Positions 24,586-33,934 of a DNA stretch of 64,000 nt are shown here, in pieces. The notes under the pieces are model-generated. The model saw only the letters and a list, made by a program, of their open reading frames with translations. It did not search any database and was not told the origin of the DNA. How positions within the stretch are numbered: position 1 is the stretch's first letter; each line of letters starts with the position of its first letter. Origin of the DNA: SVEL01 sp045123575 (GTDB lineage Bacteria > Bacillota > Clostridia > Lachnospirales > Lachnospiraceae). The translations under genes and the position numbers were made by a program. The stretch is from the NCBI GenBank assembly GCA_045123575.1, contig JBGVKG010000015.1, forward strand, positions 1-64,000. The letters run 5' to 3'.

Positions 24586-26226
24586 ATGAATACAATTGGA
24601 AGTAAGATATCAGATAGCTCATCAAATGTGTCAAGTACAAGGGGGACCTCTGCTGGTCTTAATACTGGAGGCGGTCAATCTGTAACAAATGCTGGAGCGG
24701 TTAGACAGGCTGCATCTATTAACGGTAATATGATATTGGCTCAGATGAAGCCAGGTTCAATATTCGCCGGTGACATTATTGATGTGCGAGGAAGTGTGAT
24801 TAAGTTACTACTTAGTGGTGAAAAAATGCTTAATGCATCAACATCAGAAGCGAAAAATTTAAACATTGGTGACCATATTACATTTAACGTTACATCTAAT
24901 AATGGTAGTACAGTTACTATTAAGCCCGTAAAAGTAAATAGCTATAATACAAATGTACTCTTAAAGTCCTTAGAGGCTGCAGAACTTCCAACTACAGAAC
25001 GAAATATAAATATTATCAAAGCTATGATGAAGCATGAAATGTCTATTGATAAGAAAAGTGTTATAGACATGATTAAAAAAATAGATGGTTTCAAAACTGA
25101 AAGTCCAGAAAATATTGTAGCTATGGAAAAACATGGGATACCATTGACACAGAGTAATGTGGACCAGTTTATGGCCTATAAGAATTATGAGCATAGAATT
25201 ATGGCTCAGGCAGAAAGTGTAGCTACGGATATGCCACAGATGCTTGAAGATATGTTGATGACAGGAGAAGAGACTAAAGTTGTGTCAGTGGCGAAGGAGC
25301 TTGTAAATATACTGAATAAAGAACTACTTATTTCAGAAGAAACTCACGATACAACAAAAACAGCATTTGCAAATAAATCATCTGATATGCCACTTCCTGT
25401 ATTTAGTCAAGAAAATATGCCTGATATGGATATTGAATATTTAAAAAATATGGGGTTGATGGAACAGGATGCGTTTTATATAGCAGATGAATACAAGGCA
25501 GAATACAAAAGTGTTATGCCGTTTGAACAAGTGATAAACAAGCTTGATACATTGTCAGGCGGTGAATTAAAGGATTTTTTTAAGTCAGATGAGTTTAAAG
25601 ATTTCATAAAAGACAGAGTGGAGAGAAGCTTTGAGTTAGATGCAAAGCAGTTATCAGAAGAAGGCGATGAATCAAAAAAGACAGTTAAGAAGCTATATGA
25701 AAATCTAGATAATAAGACACAAGCTATGCTTTCTGTGTTGGAAAAGGCAGGTGAAAGCACTAGCAAGCTTGCACAGACAGCAGCAAATATAAGAAATAAT
25801 ATGCAGTTTATGCAGGATTTAAATCAGATGGCATCATATATTCAATTACCAGTTAAGTTTAATGAGAATAAGGCTCATGGAGATTTATATGTGTTTAATC
25901 GCAAGAAGGGTATGCCCCTTGATAAGGACGTGGTAACAGCATTCTTACATTTAGATATGGATAATCTAGGAGCAACTGACGTTCATGTGACTATGGAGAG
26001 GAATTTTGTTTCTATAAAGTTTGTTTTGGATGATAGAGATTCTATAAAAATAGTGGAAGAACATCTGCCAGAGCTTGCGACAAAGCTTGAGAAAAAGGGA
26101 TATACAACAAGCTTTAACGTAGAACAAAGCCAAGAGTCAGAGGGAACAACACCATTTGATAAGGTTTTAGAGACTGATAAGCCACAGATATCTATAAAAA
26201 GATATTCTTTCGACGTAAGGGCTTAA
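24586..26226 (+). CDS. ylqG: YlqG-like protein with FliK-type C-terminus
   Basis: A 546-aa protein in the position of B. subtilis ylqG, between rnhB and ylqH. The N-terminus is Ser/Gly/Asn-rich and disordered-looking; a middle region is helical; the C-terminal 130 residues (from HGDLYVFNRKKG, then LHLDMDNLGATDVHVTMERN) resemble the conserved C-terminal domain of flagellar hook-length control proteins. From memory, Lachnospiraceae homologues are classed under a domain of unknown function (DUF6240); unverified. No signal peptide is seen. Together with the FlhB-like neighbour it suggests a relic or variant of a secretion-length-control pair. No other flagellar gene is in the window. Confidence 0.75.
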   Translation: MNTIGSKISDSSSNVSSTRGTSAGLNTGGGQSVTNAGAVRQAASINGNMILAQMKPGSIFAGDIIDVRGSVIKLLLSGEKMLNASTSEAKNLNIGDHITFNVTSNNGSTVTIKPVKVNSYNTNVLLKSLEAAELPTTERNINIIKAMMKHEMSIDKKSVIDMIKKIDGFKTESPENIVAMEKHGIPLTQSNVDQFMAYKNYEHRIMAQAESVATDMPQMLEDMLMTGEETKVVSVAKELVNILNKELLISEETHDTTKTAFANKSSDMPLPVFSQENMPDMDIEYLKNMGLMEQDAFYIADEYKAEYKSVMPFEQVINKLDTLSGGELKDFFKSDEFKDFIKDRVERSFELDAKQLSEEGDESKKTVKKLYENLDNKTQAMLSVLEKAGESTSKLAQTAANIRNNMQFMQDLNQMASYIQLPVKFNENKAHGDLYVFNRKKGMPLDKDVVTAFLHLDMDNLGATDVHVTMERNFVSIKFVLDDRDSIKIVEEHLPELATKLEKKGYTTSFNVEQSQESEGTTPFDKVLETDKPQISIKRYSFDVRA

Positions 26227-26260
26227 GATGATTTGTATTTTCAAGGAAAGATAGGTATTT

Positions 26261-26566
26261 ATGTTGAATTACAATGCAAATGAAGGTAAACAGGATGAAA
26301 AACAGAAAATAGCAGTGGCCTTGTCATATAATCCAGGAGATGAAGCACCTACAGTCCTTGCAACTGGTAAGGGTATGATAGCTGAGCGTATTCTAGAAAA
26401 GGCAGAGGAGACAGATGTACCTGTATATGAAGACGCTAAGCTTGCTAAAACATTATCTAAGCTAGAACTTGGTGAAATGATACCGCCTGAGTTATATGGG
26501 GTAGTAGCGGAGATATTGGTATTTGTAGATAAGATGGATAAGATTAAATCTAAGTTAATAAATTAG
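26261..26566 (+). CDS. ylqH: FlhB C-terminal-domain-like protein (YlqH family)
   Basis: A 101-aa protein equal to the cytoplasmic C-terminal domain of FlhB/YscU export-switch proteins without the membrane part: AVALSYNPGDEAP, then ATGKGMIAERI and ELGEMIPPELYGVVAEIL. The autocleavage motif NPTH of true FlhB is NPGD here, so self-cleavage is unlikely. It is next to the FliK-like ylqG, the partner that interacts with FlhB in flagella, which supports a paired role. Confidence 0.85.
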   Translation: MLNYNANEGKQDEKQKIAVALSYNPGDEAPTVLATGKGMIAERILEKAEETDVPVYEDAKLAKTLSKLELGEMIPPELYGVVAEILVFVDKMDKIKSKLIN

Positions 26567-26576
26567 AGGGGAATAT

Positions 26577-26927
26577 ATGAATAAAAGACAACTAGGAACT
26601 GACTATGAGATATTGGCCTGTAAGTATTTAGAGGATAAGGGCTATAAGATAATAGAACGTAATTACAGGTGTTATAAGGGCGAGATAGATATAATCGCCA
26701 AGGATGGAGATTATATAGTCTTTGTAGAAGTTAAGTATCGGACAAAAAACAGCTTCGGCTATTCTGCCGAAGCTGTTAATGTACATAAGCAACAGATTAT
26801 ATATAAGGTGGCACAAAATTATCTGTGTAGATATTATAAAAACATAGAGCCACCATGCAGATTTGACGTTATAGCAATCGATGACAAGAATATAAATCAT
26901 ATTATCAACGCTTTTGGAGGAATTTAA
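26577..26927 (+). CDS. yraN: YraN (UPF0102) family nuclease-like protein
   Basis: A 116-aa protein with the UPF0102 pattern: LGTDYEILACKYLEDKGY, YRCYKGEIDIIAKDG and VFVEVKYRT, the D-ExK core of the Holliday-junction-resolvase-like fold. Role unproven. It usually lies next to rnhB. Its stop (TAA 26925-26927) overlaps the stop of the converging lysozyme gene (26924-26926), so both genes end in the same few bases with no terminator between them. Confidence 0.93.
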   Translation: MNKRQLGTDYEILACKYLEDKGYKIIERNYRCYKGEIDIIAKDGDYIVFVEVKYRTKNSFGYSAEAVNVHKQQIIYKVAQNYLCRYYKNIEPPCRFDVIAIDDKNINHIINAFGGI

Positions 26928-28090
26928 TCCTTTTTATAATTCTTAAATGAAATATTCAAATCAACTTTACCATTTACACCATCAACAACACCAGAAGATG
27001 TATATTGCCACATAGATACGTCATAAGGGAAGTACAATTCGTTACCGTAGTAGGCATACCATTTCTCAATGCCTTCAAGACGTTCAAACTCTAACATACC
27101 TACGAATCCTTTTAGATTGGCGTAAATCATAGGTGTGTGACCAGCTTTCTTTATATGATCACAGAATGCTAATACAATATCAGTGAGCTGAGCTGGTGTA
27201 AGACTTTCGTTTCTGCCAGTATCATTGGCGATTTCTTCGATATCTATTATGACAGGATAAGTGATCTCATAAGGTTCTATCATAGATAAGACAAGGTTAG
27301 CTTCCTCGATAGCTTCTTCAACAGTTATAGCTTCGGAGAAGATGTAGGCACCGATTGCAATACCATTTTCAGTAGCACCCTTGGCATTTGCATCAAAAGT
27401 GTTATCTGTAAGAAGTTTACCCTCAGAGCCATAACCACGGTTTCCTGCACGTAGAATAGCAAAATCAATGCCGGCATTTTTTACTTTTGTCCAATCTATT
27501 GTTCCATTATGCTTAGAGACATCTATACCAGTATAGCTTACAAGCTTATTATCCTCATAATATTCAACCTTAGTTGGTACAGAGTTTTCGTTTTCTGTAA
27601 TCTTAAATCCTTTTATATCGTAATCATGCATAGCTAGGTCTTTATTGATATCTTTAAATACATATCCACCAGTCTGGGAATATACTAGATACTCTGGATA
27701 GAGTGTTCTTAATATTCGCAAAGTTGTAGTACCATCTTCTGCCATAGTTTTAATATTGGATAGAAGTGTGTCACGGCCATTGTAGTAAGCTTCATTTTTT
27801 AAAGCTTCAATTACATCATTGCCTAGAAGCTGATAATTGTCAGGTATAACGAACTTGTTATCATCATCTGATGGAGTATTAGAAGTGTTAACTTCATTAG
27901 TTTCATTATTCATCAGATAAATATTATAAGCGATATAACCTGAAAGAGCGGTTGTACACAACAAAAGTAATGCCATAAAATAGAATACAACTTTTGTTTT
28001 CTTTGATTTTTTAACCTGTTTATTTTCTTTATTTAGACCACATGTATCAGTGGTGTTTGCAGTGTTTGTTTCTGTATTGATATCTGCCAT
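26924..28090 (-). CDS. membrane-anchored GH25 lysozyme
   Basis: A 388-aa protein with a short polar N-terminal tail, one membrane segment (about 35-58, FMALLLLCTTALSGYIAY), an extracellular stalk and a GH25 muramidase domain from about 185. The catalytic acids are in IDVSKHNGTIDW and IIDIEEIAND (Asp and Glu), and WQYTSSGVVDGVNGKVDLN is the usual family end. It likely cleaves peptidoglycan glycan strands at the cell surface. A GGAGGG site precedes its ATG. It is the only minus-strand gene in this stretch, divergent from prs. Confidence 0.92.
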   Translation of the reverse strand: MADINTETNTANTTDTCGLNKENKQVKKSKKTKVVFYFMALLLLCTTALSGYIAYNIYLMNNETNEVNTSNTPSDDDNKFVIPDNYQLLGNDVIEALKNEAYYNGRDTLLSNIKTMAEDGTTTLRILRTLYPEYLVYSQTGGYVFKDINKDLAMHDYDIKGFKITENENSVPTKVEYYEDNKLVSYTGIDVSKHNGTIDWTKVKNAGIDFAILRAGNRGYGSEGKLLTDNTFDANAKGATENGIAIGAYIFSEAITVEEAIEEANLVLSMIEPYEITYPVIIDIEEIANDTGRNESLTPAQLTDIVLAFCDHIKKAGHTPMIYANLKGFVGMLEFERLEGIEKWYAYYGNELYFPYDVSMWQYTSSGVVDGVNGKVDLNISFKNYKKD

Positions 28091-28125
28091 ATTTTTATCC
28101 CTCCGTTTCGACTTTATACGACATA

Positions 28126-28154
28126 ATTATACCATAAATTCTAAGCTTTGTATA
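28126..28154 (-). promoter_or_regulatory. candidate promoter of the GH25 gene
   Basis: On the minus strand TATAAT (28126-28131) has TGG directly upstream; the -35 region (28149-28154, TATACA) is poor, so this would be an extended -10 promoter. Confidence 0.4.
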
Positions 28155-28176
28155 GATTTGATTAAATACAAAAGCG

Positions 28177-28205
28177 TTGACGAGTATGGATATTTAAGGT
28201 AAAAT
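28177..28205 (+). promoter_or_regulatory. promoter of prs
   Basis: TTGACG (28177-28182), 17 bases, TAAAAT (28200-28205), leaving a leader of about 75 bases that includes CCTGTTGACAGG (28235-28246), a short palindrome. Confidence 0.7.
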
Positions 28206-28285
28206 ATATTATGTTTTATTATGCCTTATTATGGCCTGTTGACAGGTTGATAAAGCATTCACGAATATGAGAGAAGAGGTGTACA

Positions 28286-29467
28286 ATGTCAGAGATAATT
28301 ACTAAAGATATGTCAATACCAGTAGCTCCACTTAAAATAGCTGCTATGGATAGTTGTATTGAATTTGCTACACAGATTGACAAGCATCTTGTCGAACTTA
28401 GAAATGATAGAAGTATTAATAGTCATTCGCCTATAGAGTTTAAGGGATACAAGTGTGATTCATATCTTTTGAAATGTAAGTGCCCAAGATTTGGCTCTGG
28501 TGAGGCAAAGGGTATGATTATGGAGTCTGTACGTGGCGATGATGTGTTTGTTATGACAGATGTAGGTAATTATAGTTTGACATATAATATATGTGGCTAT
28601 GAGAATCATATGTCGCCAGATGATCATTATCAGGATATGAAGCGAATTATTGCAACAGCTATGAATTCAGCCAAAAGAGTAAATGTTATTATGCCGTTTA
28701 TGTACGAGGGAAGACAACATAAAAGGACTAAGAGAGAGTCACTTGACTGTGCATTGGCATTACAGGAACTGGTTTCTATGGGTGTATCTAATATAATTAC
28801 TTTCGATGCTCATGATCCAAGAGTGGCAAATGCCATACCACTTAATGGTTTTGACAATTATATGCCACCATATCAGTTTATGCGTGCTGTACTTAGGGTT
28901 GATAAGAACCTTAAAATAGATAAGGAACATCTTATGGTTATAAGCCCAGACGAGGGCGGAATGAATAGAGCTGTTTATTTTGCCAATGTTCTTGGTGTAG
29001 ATATGGGTATGTTCTATAAGAGACGAGATTATTCGACCATAGTAAATGGAAAAAATCCTATTGTAGCACATGAGTTCCTTGGAACCAATGTGGAGGGTAA
29101 GGATGTAATTGTAGTAGATGATATGATTTCGTCTGGTGAGAGTATGTTAGATGTTGCCAAGAAACTTAAAGATAGAAAGGCAAATAAAGTATTTATCTGT
29201 ACAACATTTGGATTGTTCACAGATGGTTTAGAGAAATTTGATGAATATCATAAGAATGGTTATTTTGATTATGTAATAACAACTAATCTGACATATAGAA
29301 GTTTTGAACTTAGAAATAGATGCTATTATCTTGAGGCTGACATGAGTAAGTTTATGTCATTGATTATAGATACTATCAATCATGATTACACCACAGAAAA
29401 TGTAATGTCACCAACAGAGAGAATCAAGGCAATAGTAGCTAAGTATTACAATAACGAGGTTATTTAA
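28286..29467 (+). CDS. prs: ribose-phosphate pyrophosphokinase
   Basis: Makes PRPP from ribose 5-phosphate and ATP for nucleotide, histidine and tryptophan synthesis. The 393-aa protein has FDAHDPRVANAIP and the PRPP loop IVVDDMISSGESMLDV (about 275). It is some 75 residues longer than the usual 315, mostly in the N-terminal region, and belongs to a divergent subfamily that I associate with Clostridia. The stop overlaps the next start by one base (TAATG). Confidence 0.9.
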   Translation: MSEIITKDMSIPVAPLKIAAMDSCIEFATQIDKHLVELRNDRSINSHSPIEFKGYKCDSYLLKCKCPRFGSGEAKGMIMESVRGDDVFVMTDVGNYSLTYNICGYENHMSPDDHYQDMKRIIATAMNSAKRVNVIMPFMYEGRQHKRTKRESLDCALALQELVSMGVSNIITFDAHDPRVANAIPLNGFDNYMPPYQFMRAVLRVDKNLKIDKEHLMVISPDEGGMNRAVYFANVLGVDMGMFYKRRDYSTIVNGKNPIVAHEFLGTNVEGKDVIVVDDMISSGESMLDVAKKLKDRKANKVFICTTFGLFTDGLEKFDEYHKNGYFDYVITTNLTYRSFELRNRCYYLEADMSKFMSLIIDTINHDYTTENVMSPTERIKAIVAKYYNNEVI

Positions 29468-30855
29468 TGATTAAGAAACGCAAAGAACATCTTATAAAGG
29501 ATGTTAAAGTAGATTCAATTGCATATGAGTTAAATATAGAACCAGGCGATGTGTTATTAGAAATAGATGGAGAGGTTCCAGAGGATATTTTTGATTATCA
29601 TTATATGGTCAATAGCGACTATCTCGTTATGGTTATAAGAAAGCAAAATGGCGAAGAATGGGAGCTAGAGATAGAAAAGGACTATGATGAGGATCTTGGC
29701 ATAGAGTTTGAACAGGGACTTATGGATGAGTATCGCTCTTGTACAAACAAATGTATATTTTGCTTTATCGACCAGATGCCAAAGGGAATGAGAGATACAC
29801 TATATTTTAAGGATGACGATTCAAGATTATCATTCTTACAGGGTAATTATATAACTCTTACCAATATGAAGGATAAAGATATAGATAGAATTATTAAATT
29901 CCATCTTTGTCCAATTAATATTTCTGTCCAGACTACGAATCCTGAATTGAGATGTATGATGCTACATAATCGTTTTGCAGGAGACGCACTAAAGAAAATA
30001 GACAAGCTGGCAGAGGCTGGCATAGAGATGAATGGCCAGATAGTTTTATGTAAGGGTGTAAATGATGGTGCAGAGCTAAAGCGTTCTATTGAGGATTTAA
30101 TGAAATATCTGCCTCATATGAGAAGTGTTTCAGTTGTGCCGGCAGGACTTACAAAATATCGCGAGGGCTTATATCCACTTGAACTTTTTACTAAAGAGGA
30201 AGCCTGTGAAACCATAGACTTAATCGAGGGTTTTCAGAAGGAATGTTTTGATAAGTATGGATTGCATTTTATACACGCATCGGATGAATGGTATATATTG
30301 GCGGGAAGAGACTTTCCAGAGGAAGAACGATATGACGGATATATACAGCTAGAAAATGGTGTAGGTATGATGAGGCTTTTGAGAGAAGAATTTGTTGAAG
30401 CTTTAAAAAATGCACCAGCAGATGATGTGGAAAGACATTTATCCATAGTTACAGGCAGGCTAGCATATAGTGAACTTACGGCCTTGGCAAGTATGGTTAT
30501 GGAGAAGTTCAAAAACACAAAGATAAAAGTTTATGATATACGCAATGATTTCTTTGGAGAGACTATTACAGTGTCTGGATTACTGACAGGTCAGGATATT
30601 TTAGCACAGCTAAAAGGTTATAAAGATGAGCTGGGTGATAGATTATTGTTACCTGCTAATGTGCTAAGGGCTGGCGAGGATGTGTTCCTAGATGATATGA
30701 AATTGTGCGAGCTTGCAAATGAATTGGATGTAAATGTGCAGGTTCCAAAGAATACAGGAGAAAGCTTGCTATATAATATTTTAAATAAATCAAACGATAG
30801 ATATATGGATAACAGTAATTATGTATATATTACTGCGTATCCAGAACGGAGGTAA
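29467..30855 (+). CDS. DUF512 radical-SAM-like iron-sulfur protein
   Basis: A 462-aa protein with a PDZ-like N-terminus (ELNIEPGDVLLEIDGE), then the cysteine cluster CTNKCIFCFIDQMPKGMR (about 92-108) in the radical SAM spacing CxxxCxxC, followed by the DUF512 domain. The biochemical role is unknown. It is coupled to prs by a one-base overlap and precedes der by three bases, an order I recall from many Lachnospiraceae. Confidence 0.85.
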   Translation: MIKKRKEHLIKDVKVDSIAYELNIEPGDVLLEIDGEVPEDIFDYHYMVNSDYLVMVIRKQNGEEWELEIEKDYDEDLGIEFEQGLMDEYRSCTNKCIFCFIDQMPKGMRDTLYFKDDDSRLSFLQGNYITLTNMKDKDIDRIIKFHLCPINISVQTTNPELRCMMLHNRFAGDALKKIDKLAEAGIEMNGQIVLCKGVNDGAELKRSIEDLMKYLPHMRSVSVVPAGLTKYREGLYPLELFTKEEACETIDLIEGFQKECFDKYGLHFIHASDEWYILAGRDFPEEERYDGYIQLENGVGMMRLLREEFVEALKNAPADDVERHLSIVTGRLAYSELTALASMVMEKFKNTKIKVYDIRNDFFGETITVSGLLTGQDILAQLKGYKDELGDRLLLPANVLRAGEDVFLDDMKLCELANELDVNVQVPKNTGESLLYNILNKSNDRYMDNSNYVYITAYPERR

Positions 30856-30858
30856 GAT

Positions 30859-32190
30859 ATGAGTAAACCAGTTGTGGCCATTGTAGGACGTCCAAACGTT
30901 GGAAAATCAACATTGTTCAATGCCTTGGCAGGAGAACAGATTTCAATAGTTAAGGACACACCTGGCGTAACGAGAGATAGAATCTATGCAGAGGTTACAT
31001 GGCTTGATAAGTCATTTACTATGATTGATACAGGCGGTATAGAACCAGATACATCAGATATTATACTAGCGCAGATGAGAGAACAGGCTGAGATAGCCAT
31101 AGCTACAGCTGATGTTATAGTATTTATAGTAGATGTGCGTCAGGGACTTATAGATGCGGATGCAAAGGTGGCTGATATGCTTCGTAGAAGTCGTAAGCCA
31201 GTTGTACTTTGTGTAAACAAGGTAGATAGCTTCAAGAAAATGGAAGCAGATATTTATGAGTTCTACAACTTAGGATTAGGTGATCCATTCCCAGTATCAG
31301 CAGTGTCAAAGCAAGGATTTGGTGATTTGCTTGATGAAGTAACAAAGAATTTCCCAGCAGACGACCCAGATGCACCAGAGGATGAGAGACCTAGAGTAGC
31401 TATTGTAGGTAAGCCAAATGTAGGTAAGTCATCACTTATTAATAAGCTTCTTGGTGAAAACAGATTAATCGTATCAGATATAGCTGGAACAACTAGAGAC
31501 GCTGTCGATACAGTTATTAAACGTAACGGCAATGAATATGTATTTATCGATACAGCAGGTCTTAGAAGAAAGAGTAAGATAAAAGAAGAGCTTGAGAAGT
31601 TCTCTATTATCAGAACTGTTACTGCGGTAGAAAGAGCAGATGTGGTGGTTATCGTTATAGATGCCAAGGAAGGTGTAACTGAGCAGGATGCTAAGATAGC
31701 AGGTATAGCTCATGAGCGAGGCAAAGGTGTTATCGTCGCTGTAAACAAGTGGGATGCCATAGAAAAAAATGATAAGACTATTTATGAGTATACAAACAAG
31801 ATTAAGGAAATTTTATCATTTATGCCTTATGCAGAGTATTTATTTATGTCAGTTCACACAGGACAGAGATTAAATAAACTGTTTGATATGATAGATGTAG
31901 TCATTAATAACCATGCACTTCGTATTCAGACAGGTGTATTAAATGAGATTATGACAGAGGCAGTTGCATTACAGCAGCCACCTTCAGATAAGGGCAAGAG
32001 ACTTAAGCTTTACTATATGACACAGGTTGCTATAAAGCCACCAACATTTGTTATATTTGTAAATGATAAGGAACTTATGCATTTCTCATATACAAGATAT
32101 ATTGAGAATAAGATAAGAGAGGCCTTTGGCTTTAAGGGTACACCACTTAAGTTCATTATACGTGAGCGAAAAGGTGAAGATGACAAATAA
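30859..32190 (+). CDS. der: ribosome biogenesis GTPase Der (EngA)
   Basis: A 443-aa double GTPase for 50S maturation. The first G domain has GRPNVGKSTLFN (about 10) and DTGGIEPD; the second has GKPNVGKSSLIN (about 185), DTAGLRRKSKI and NKWDAIEK; a KH-like C-terminal domain follows. GGAGG precedes the ATG. Confidence 0.97.
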   Translation: MSKPVVAIVGRPNVGKSTLFNALAGEQISIVKDTPGVTRDRIYAEVTWLDKSFTMIDTGGIEPDTSDIILAQMREQAEIAIATADVIVFIVDVRQGLIDADAKVADMLRRSRKPVVLCVNKVDSFKKMEADIYEFYNLGLGDPFPVSAVSKQGFGDLLDEVTKNFPADDPDAPEDERPRVAIVGKPNVGKSSLINKLLGENRLIVSDIAGTTRDAVDTVIKRNGNEYVFIDTAGLRRKSKIKEELEKFSIIRTVTAVERADVVVIVIDAKEGVTEQDAKIAGIAHERGKGVIVAVNKWDAIEKNDKTIYEYTNKIKEILSFMPYAEYLFMSVHTGQRLNKLFDMIDVVINNHALRIQTGVLNEIMTEAVALQQPPSDKGKRLKLYYMTQVAIKPPTFVIFVNDKELMHFSYTRYIENKIREAFGFKGTPLKFIIRERKGEDDK

Positions 32191-32205
32191 TAAGGAGCTA
32201 TAAAG

Positions 32206-32877
32206 ATGAGTATTTTATACAGAGTAATATGTTTAATTATTGGTTACTGTTTTGGTATATTCCAGACAGCATATATCTATGGAAAGCTTAACGGAATAGA
32301 TATAAGACAGTACGGAAGTGGAAATTCTGGTACAACTAATGCAATGAGAGTGTTAGGTAAGAAGGCTGGTATCATCACTTATGCAGGAGATATGCTTAAG
32401 GCACTTTTATGTAGTATTGTCATTAGATGTATATTTGGAATGGGCCTTAATGTGGTAGATGGAGAAGTGCTTGTGCTTGTATTATATGGAGGCTTAGGCG
32501 TTGTTTTAGGTCATAATTATCCATTCTACATGGGCTTTAAGGGTGGAAAAGGTATCGCAGCATCTACAGGTGTAGGTATATCACTTTTTGATTGGAAGAT
32601 TATTTTACTTGGTATTCTTACATTTTCTGGTGTAACTGCTGTGACAAAGTATGTGTCAGTAGGTTCTATAGTTTTGTTGGCAGGATTTGCTATTGAGACA
32701 ATAGTATTTAGTGAATTAGGTATGTTTCCACCTATATCGGGCACACCATACAGATTTGAAGCGTATATAATGGTTTCTTTATTTGCACTTTTAGCAATCT
32801 ATAAGCATAAACCAAATATACAAAGACTTATAGCAGGAACAGAAAATAAGATAGGACAGAAGAAGAAAGAGTCTTAA
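32206..32877 (+). CDS. plsY: glycerol-3-phosphate acyltransferase PlsY
   Basis: A membrane enzyme that moves the acyl group from acyl-phosphate (made by PlsX) to glycerol 3-phosphate. The 223-aa multi-pass protein has the three conserved motifs: GSGNSGTTNAMRVLGKKAG, GHNYPFYMGFKGGKGIAAS and the later loop near 160-185. gpsA, which makes the glycerol 3-phosphate, lies 14 bases downstream, so substrate supply and use are in one operon. Confidence 0.97.
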   Translation: MSILYRVICLIIGYCFGIFQTAYIYGKLNGIDIRQYGSGNSGTTNAMRVLGKKAGIITYAGDMLKALLCSIVIRCIFGMGLNVVDGEVLVLVLYGGLGVVLGHNYPFYMGFKGGKGIAASTGVGISLFDWKIILLGILTFSGVTAVTKYVSVGSIVLLAGFAIETIVFSELGMFPPISGTPYRFEAYIMVSLFALLAIYKHKPNIQRLIAGTENKIGQKKKES

Positions 32878-32891
32878 GAAAGGGGTAAATT

Positions 32892-33902
32892 ATGGCAAAA
32901 ATAGCAGTATTAGGAGCAGGAGCATGGGGCGTTGCCTTAGGAATTTTGTTAGATAATAACGGACACGACGTAACTATGTGGACATTCTTGCAGTCAGAAG
33001 CGGATATGCTAATAAATGACAGAGAGAATAAGATAAGTCTACCAGGTGTTAAGCTACCTGAAACTATGAAGATAACCATAGATATGGATGAGGCAATAGC
33101 TGATAAAGATATTATCGTTATGGCTACAGCTTCTAAGTTTATAAGAAGTACAGCGGCTAAGCTTAAGGGTAAGGTAAAGGATGGACAGATTATAGTTGAT
33201 GTGGCAAAAGGTATAGAAGAGGAAACTCTTATGACTATGACACAGATTATAGAGGAAGAGATTCCAGGCTGTGACCCAGTTGTATTATCAGGTCCTAGTC
33301 ACGCAGAAGAGGTTGGTAGAAAACTACCTACAACAGTTGTAGTAGGCGCAAAGACAGCACAGACAGCAAAGTTTGTACAGGATACATTTATGAATGAAAC
33401 ATTCAGAGTATATACAAGTCCTGATATGTTAGGTATAGAGCTTGGTGGTTCCCTTAAGAACGTAATAGCACTTGCAGCAGGTATGGCAGACGGAATGGGT
33501 CTAGGTGACAATTCAAAGGCAGGTCTTATCACAAGAGGTATGGCAGAGATAGCTAGATTAGGAATCGCTATGGGTGGAAAGCCAGAAACATTTAGTGGAT
33601 TATCAGGCATAGGCGATTTGATTGTTACATGTGCAAGTGTACATAGCCGAAATAGAAAGGCTGGTGTACTTATAGGACAGGGAATGAGTATGGAAGATGC
33701 TATGACTGAGGTTAATCAGGTTGTAGAAGGTGTATACTCAGCGAAAGCTGCTATGAAACTTGCTAATAAGTACAACGTAGAGATGCCAATAGTTGAACAG
33801 GTAAACGCAGTATTGTTTGATAATAAGTCTGTTAAGGAAGGTTTAGCAGACCTTATGGTAAGAAATAAAACTACAGAAATATCCGTTGATGATTGGAAAT
33901 AA
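32892..33902 (+). CDS. gpsA: glycerol-3-phosphate dehydrogenase [NAD(P)+]
   Basis: Reduces dihydroxyacetone phosphate to glycerol 3-phosphate. The 336-aa protein has the Rossmann start VLGAGAWGVALGILL, LSGPSHAEEVGRKLPT, the catalytic Lys in GGSLKNVIALAAGM and SGIGDLIVTCAS-(x)n-RNRKAG. The start has AAAGGGG upstream. It forms a block with plsY. Confidence 0.97.
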   Translation: MAKIAVLGAGAWGVALGILLDNNGHDVTMWTFLQSEADMLINDRENKISLPGVKLPETMKITIDMDEAIADKDIIVMATASKFIRSTAAKLKGKVKDGQIIVDVAKGIEEETLMTMTQIIEEEIPGCDPVVLSGPSHAEEVGRKLPTTVVVGAKTAQTAKFVQDTFMNETFRVYTSPDMLGIELGGSLKNVIALAAGMADGMGLGDNSKAGLITRGMAEIARLGIAMGGKPETFSGLSGIGDLIVTCASVHSRNRKAGVLIGQGMSMEDAMTEVNQVVEGVYSAKAAMKLANKYNVEMPIVEQVNAVLFDNKSVKEGLADLMVRNKTTEISVDDWK

Positions 33903-33934
33903 TATTTATTTGTTATTTACGAGAGGAAGAGGAA

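Noticed and set aside
24586..26566. Flagellar operon
   Set aside because: Only FliK-like and FlhB-tail-like genes are present; surrounding genes are for ribosome and DNA maintenance.
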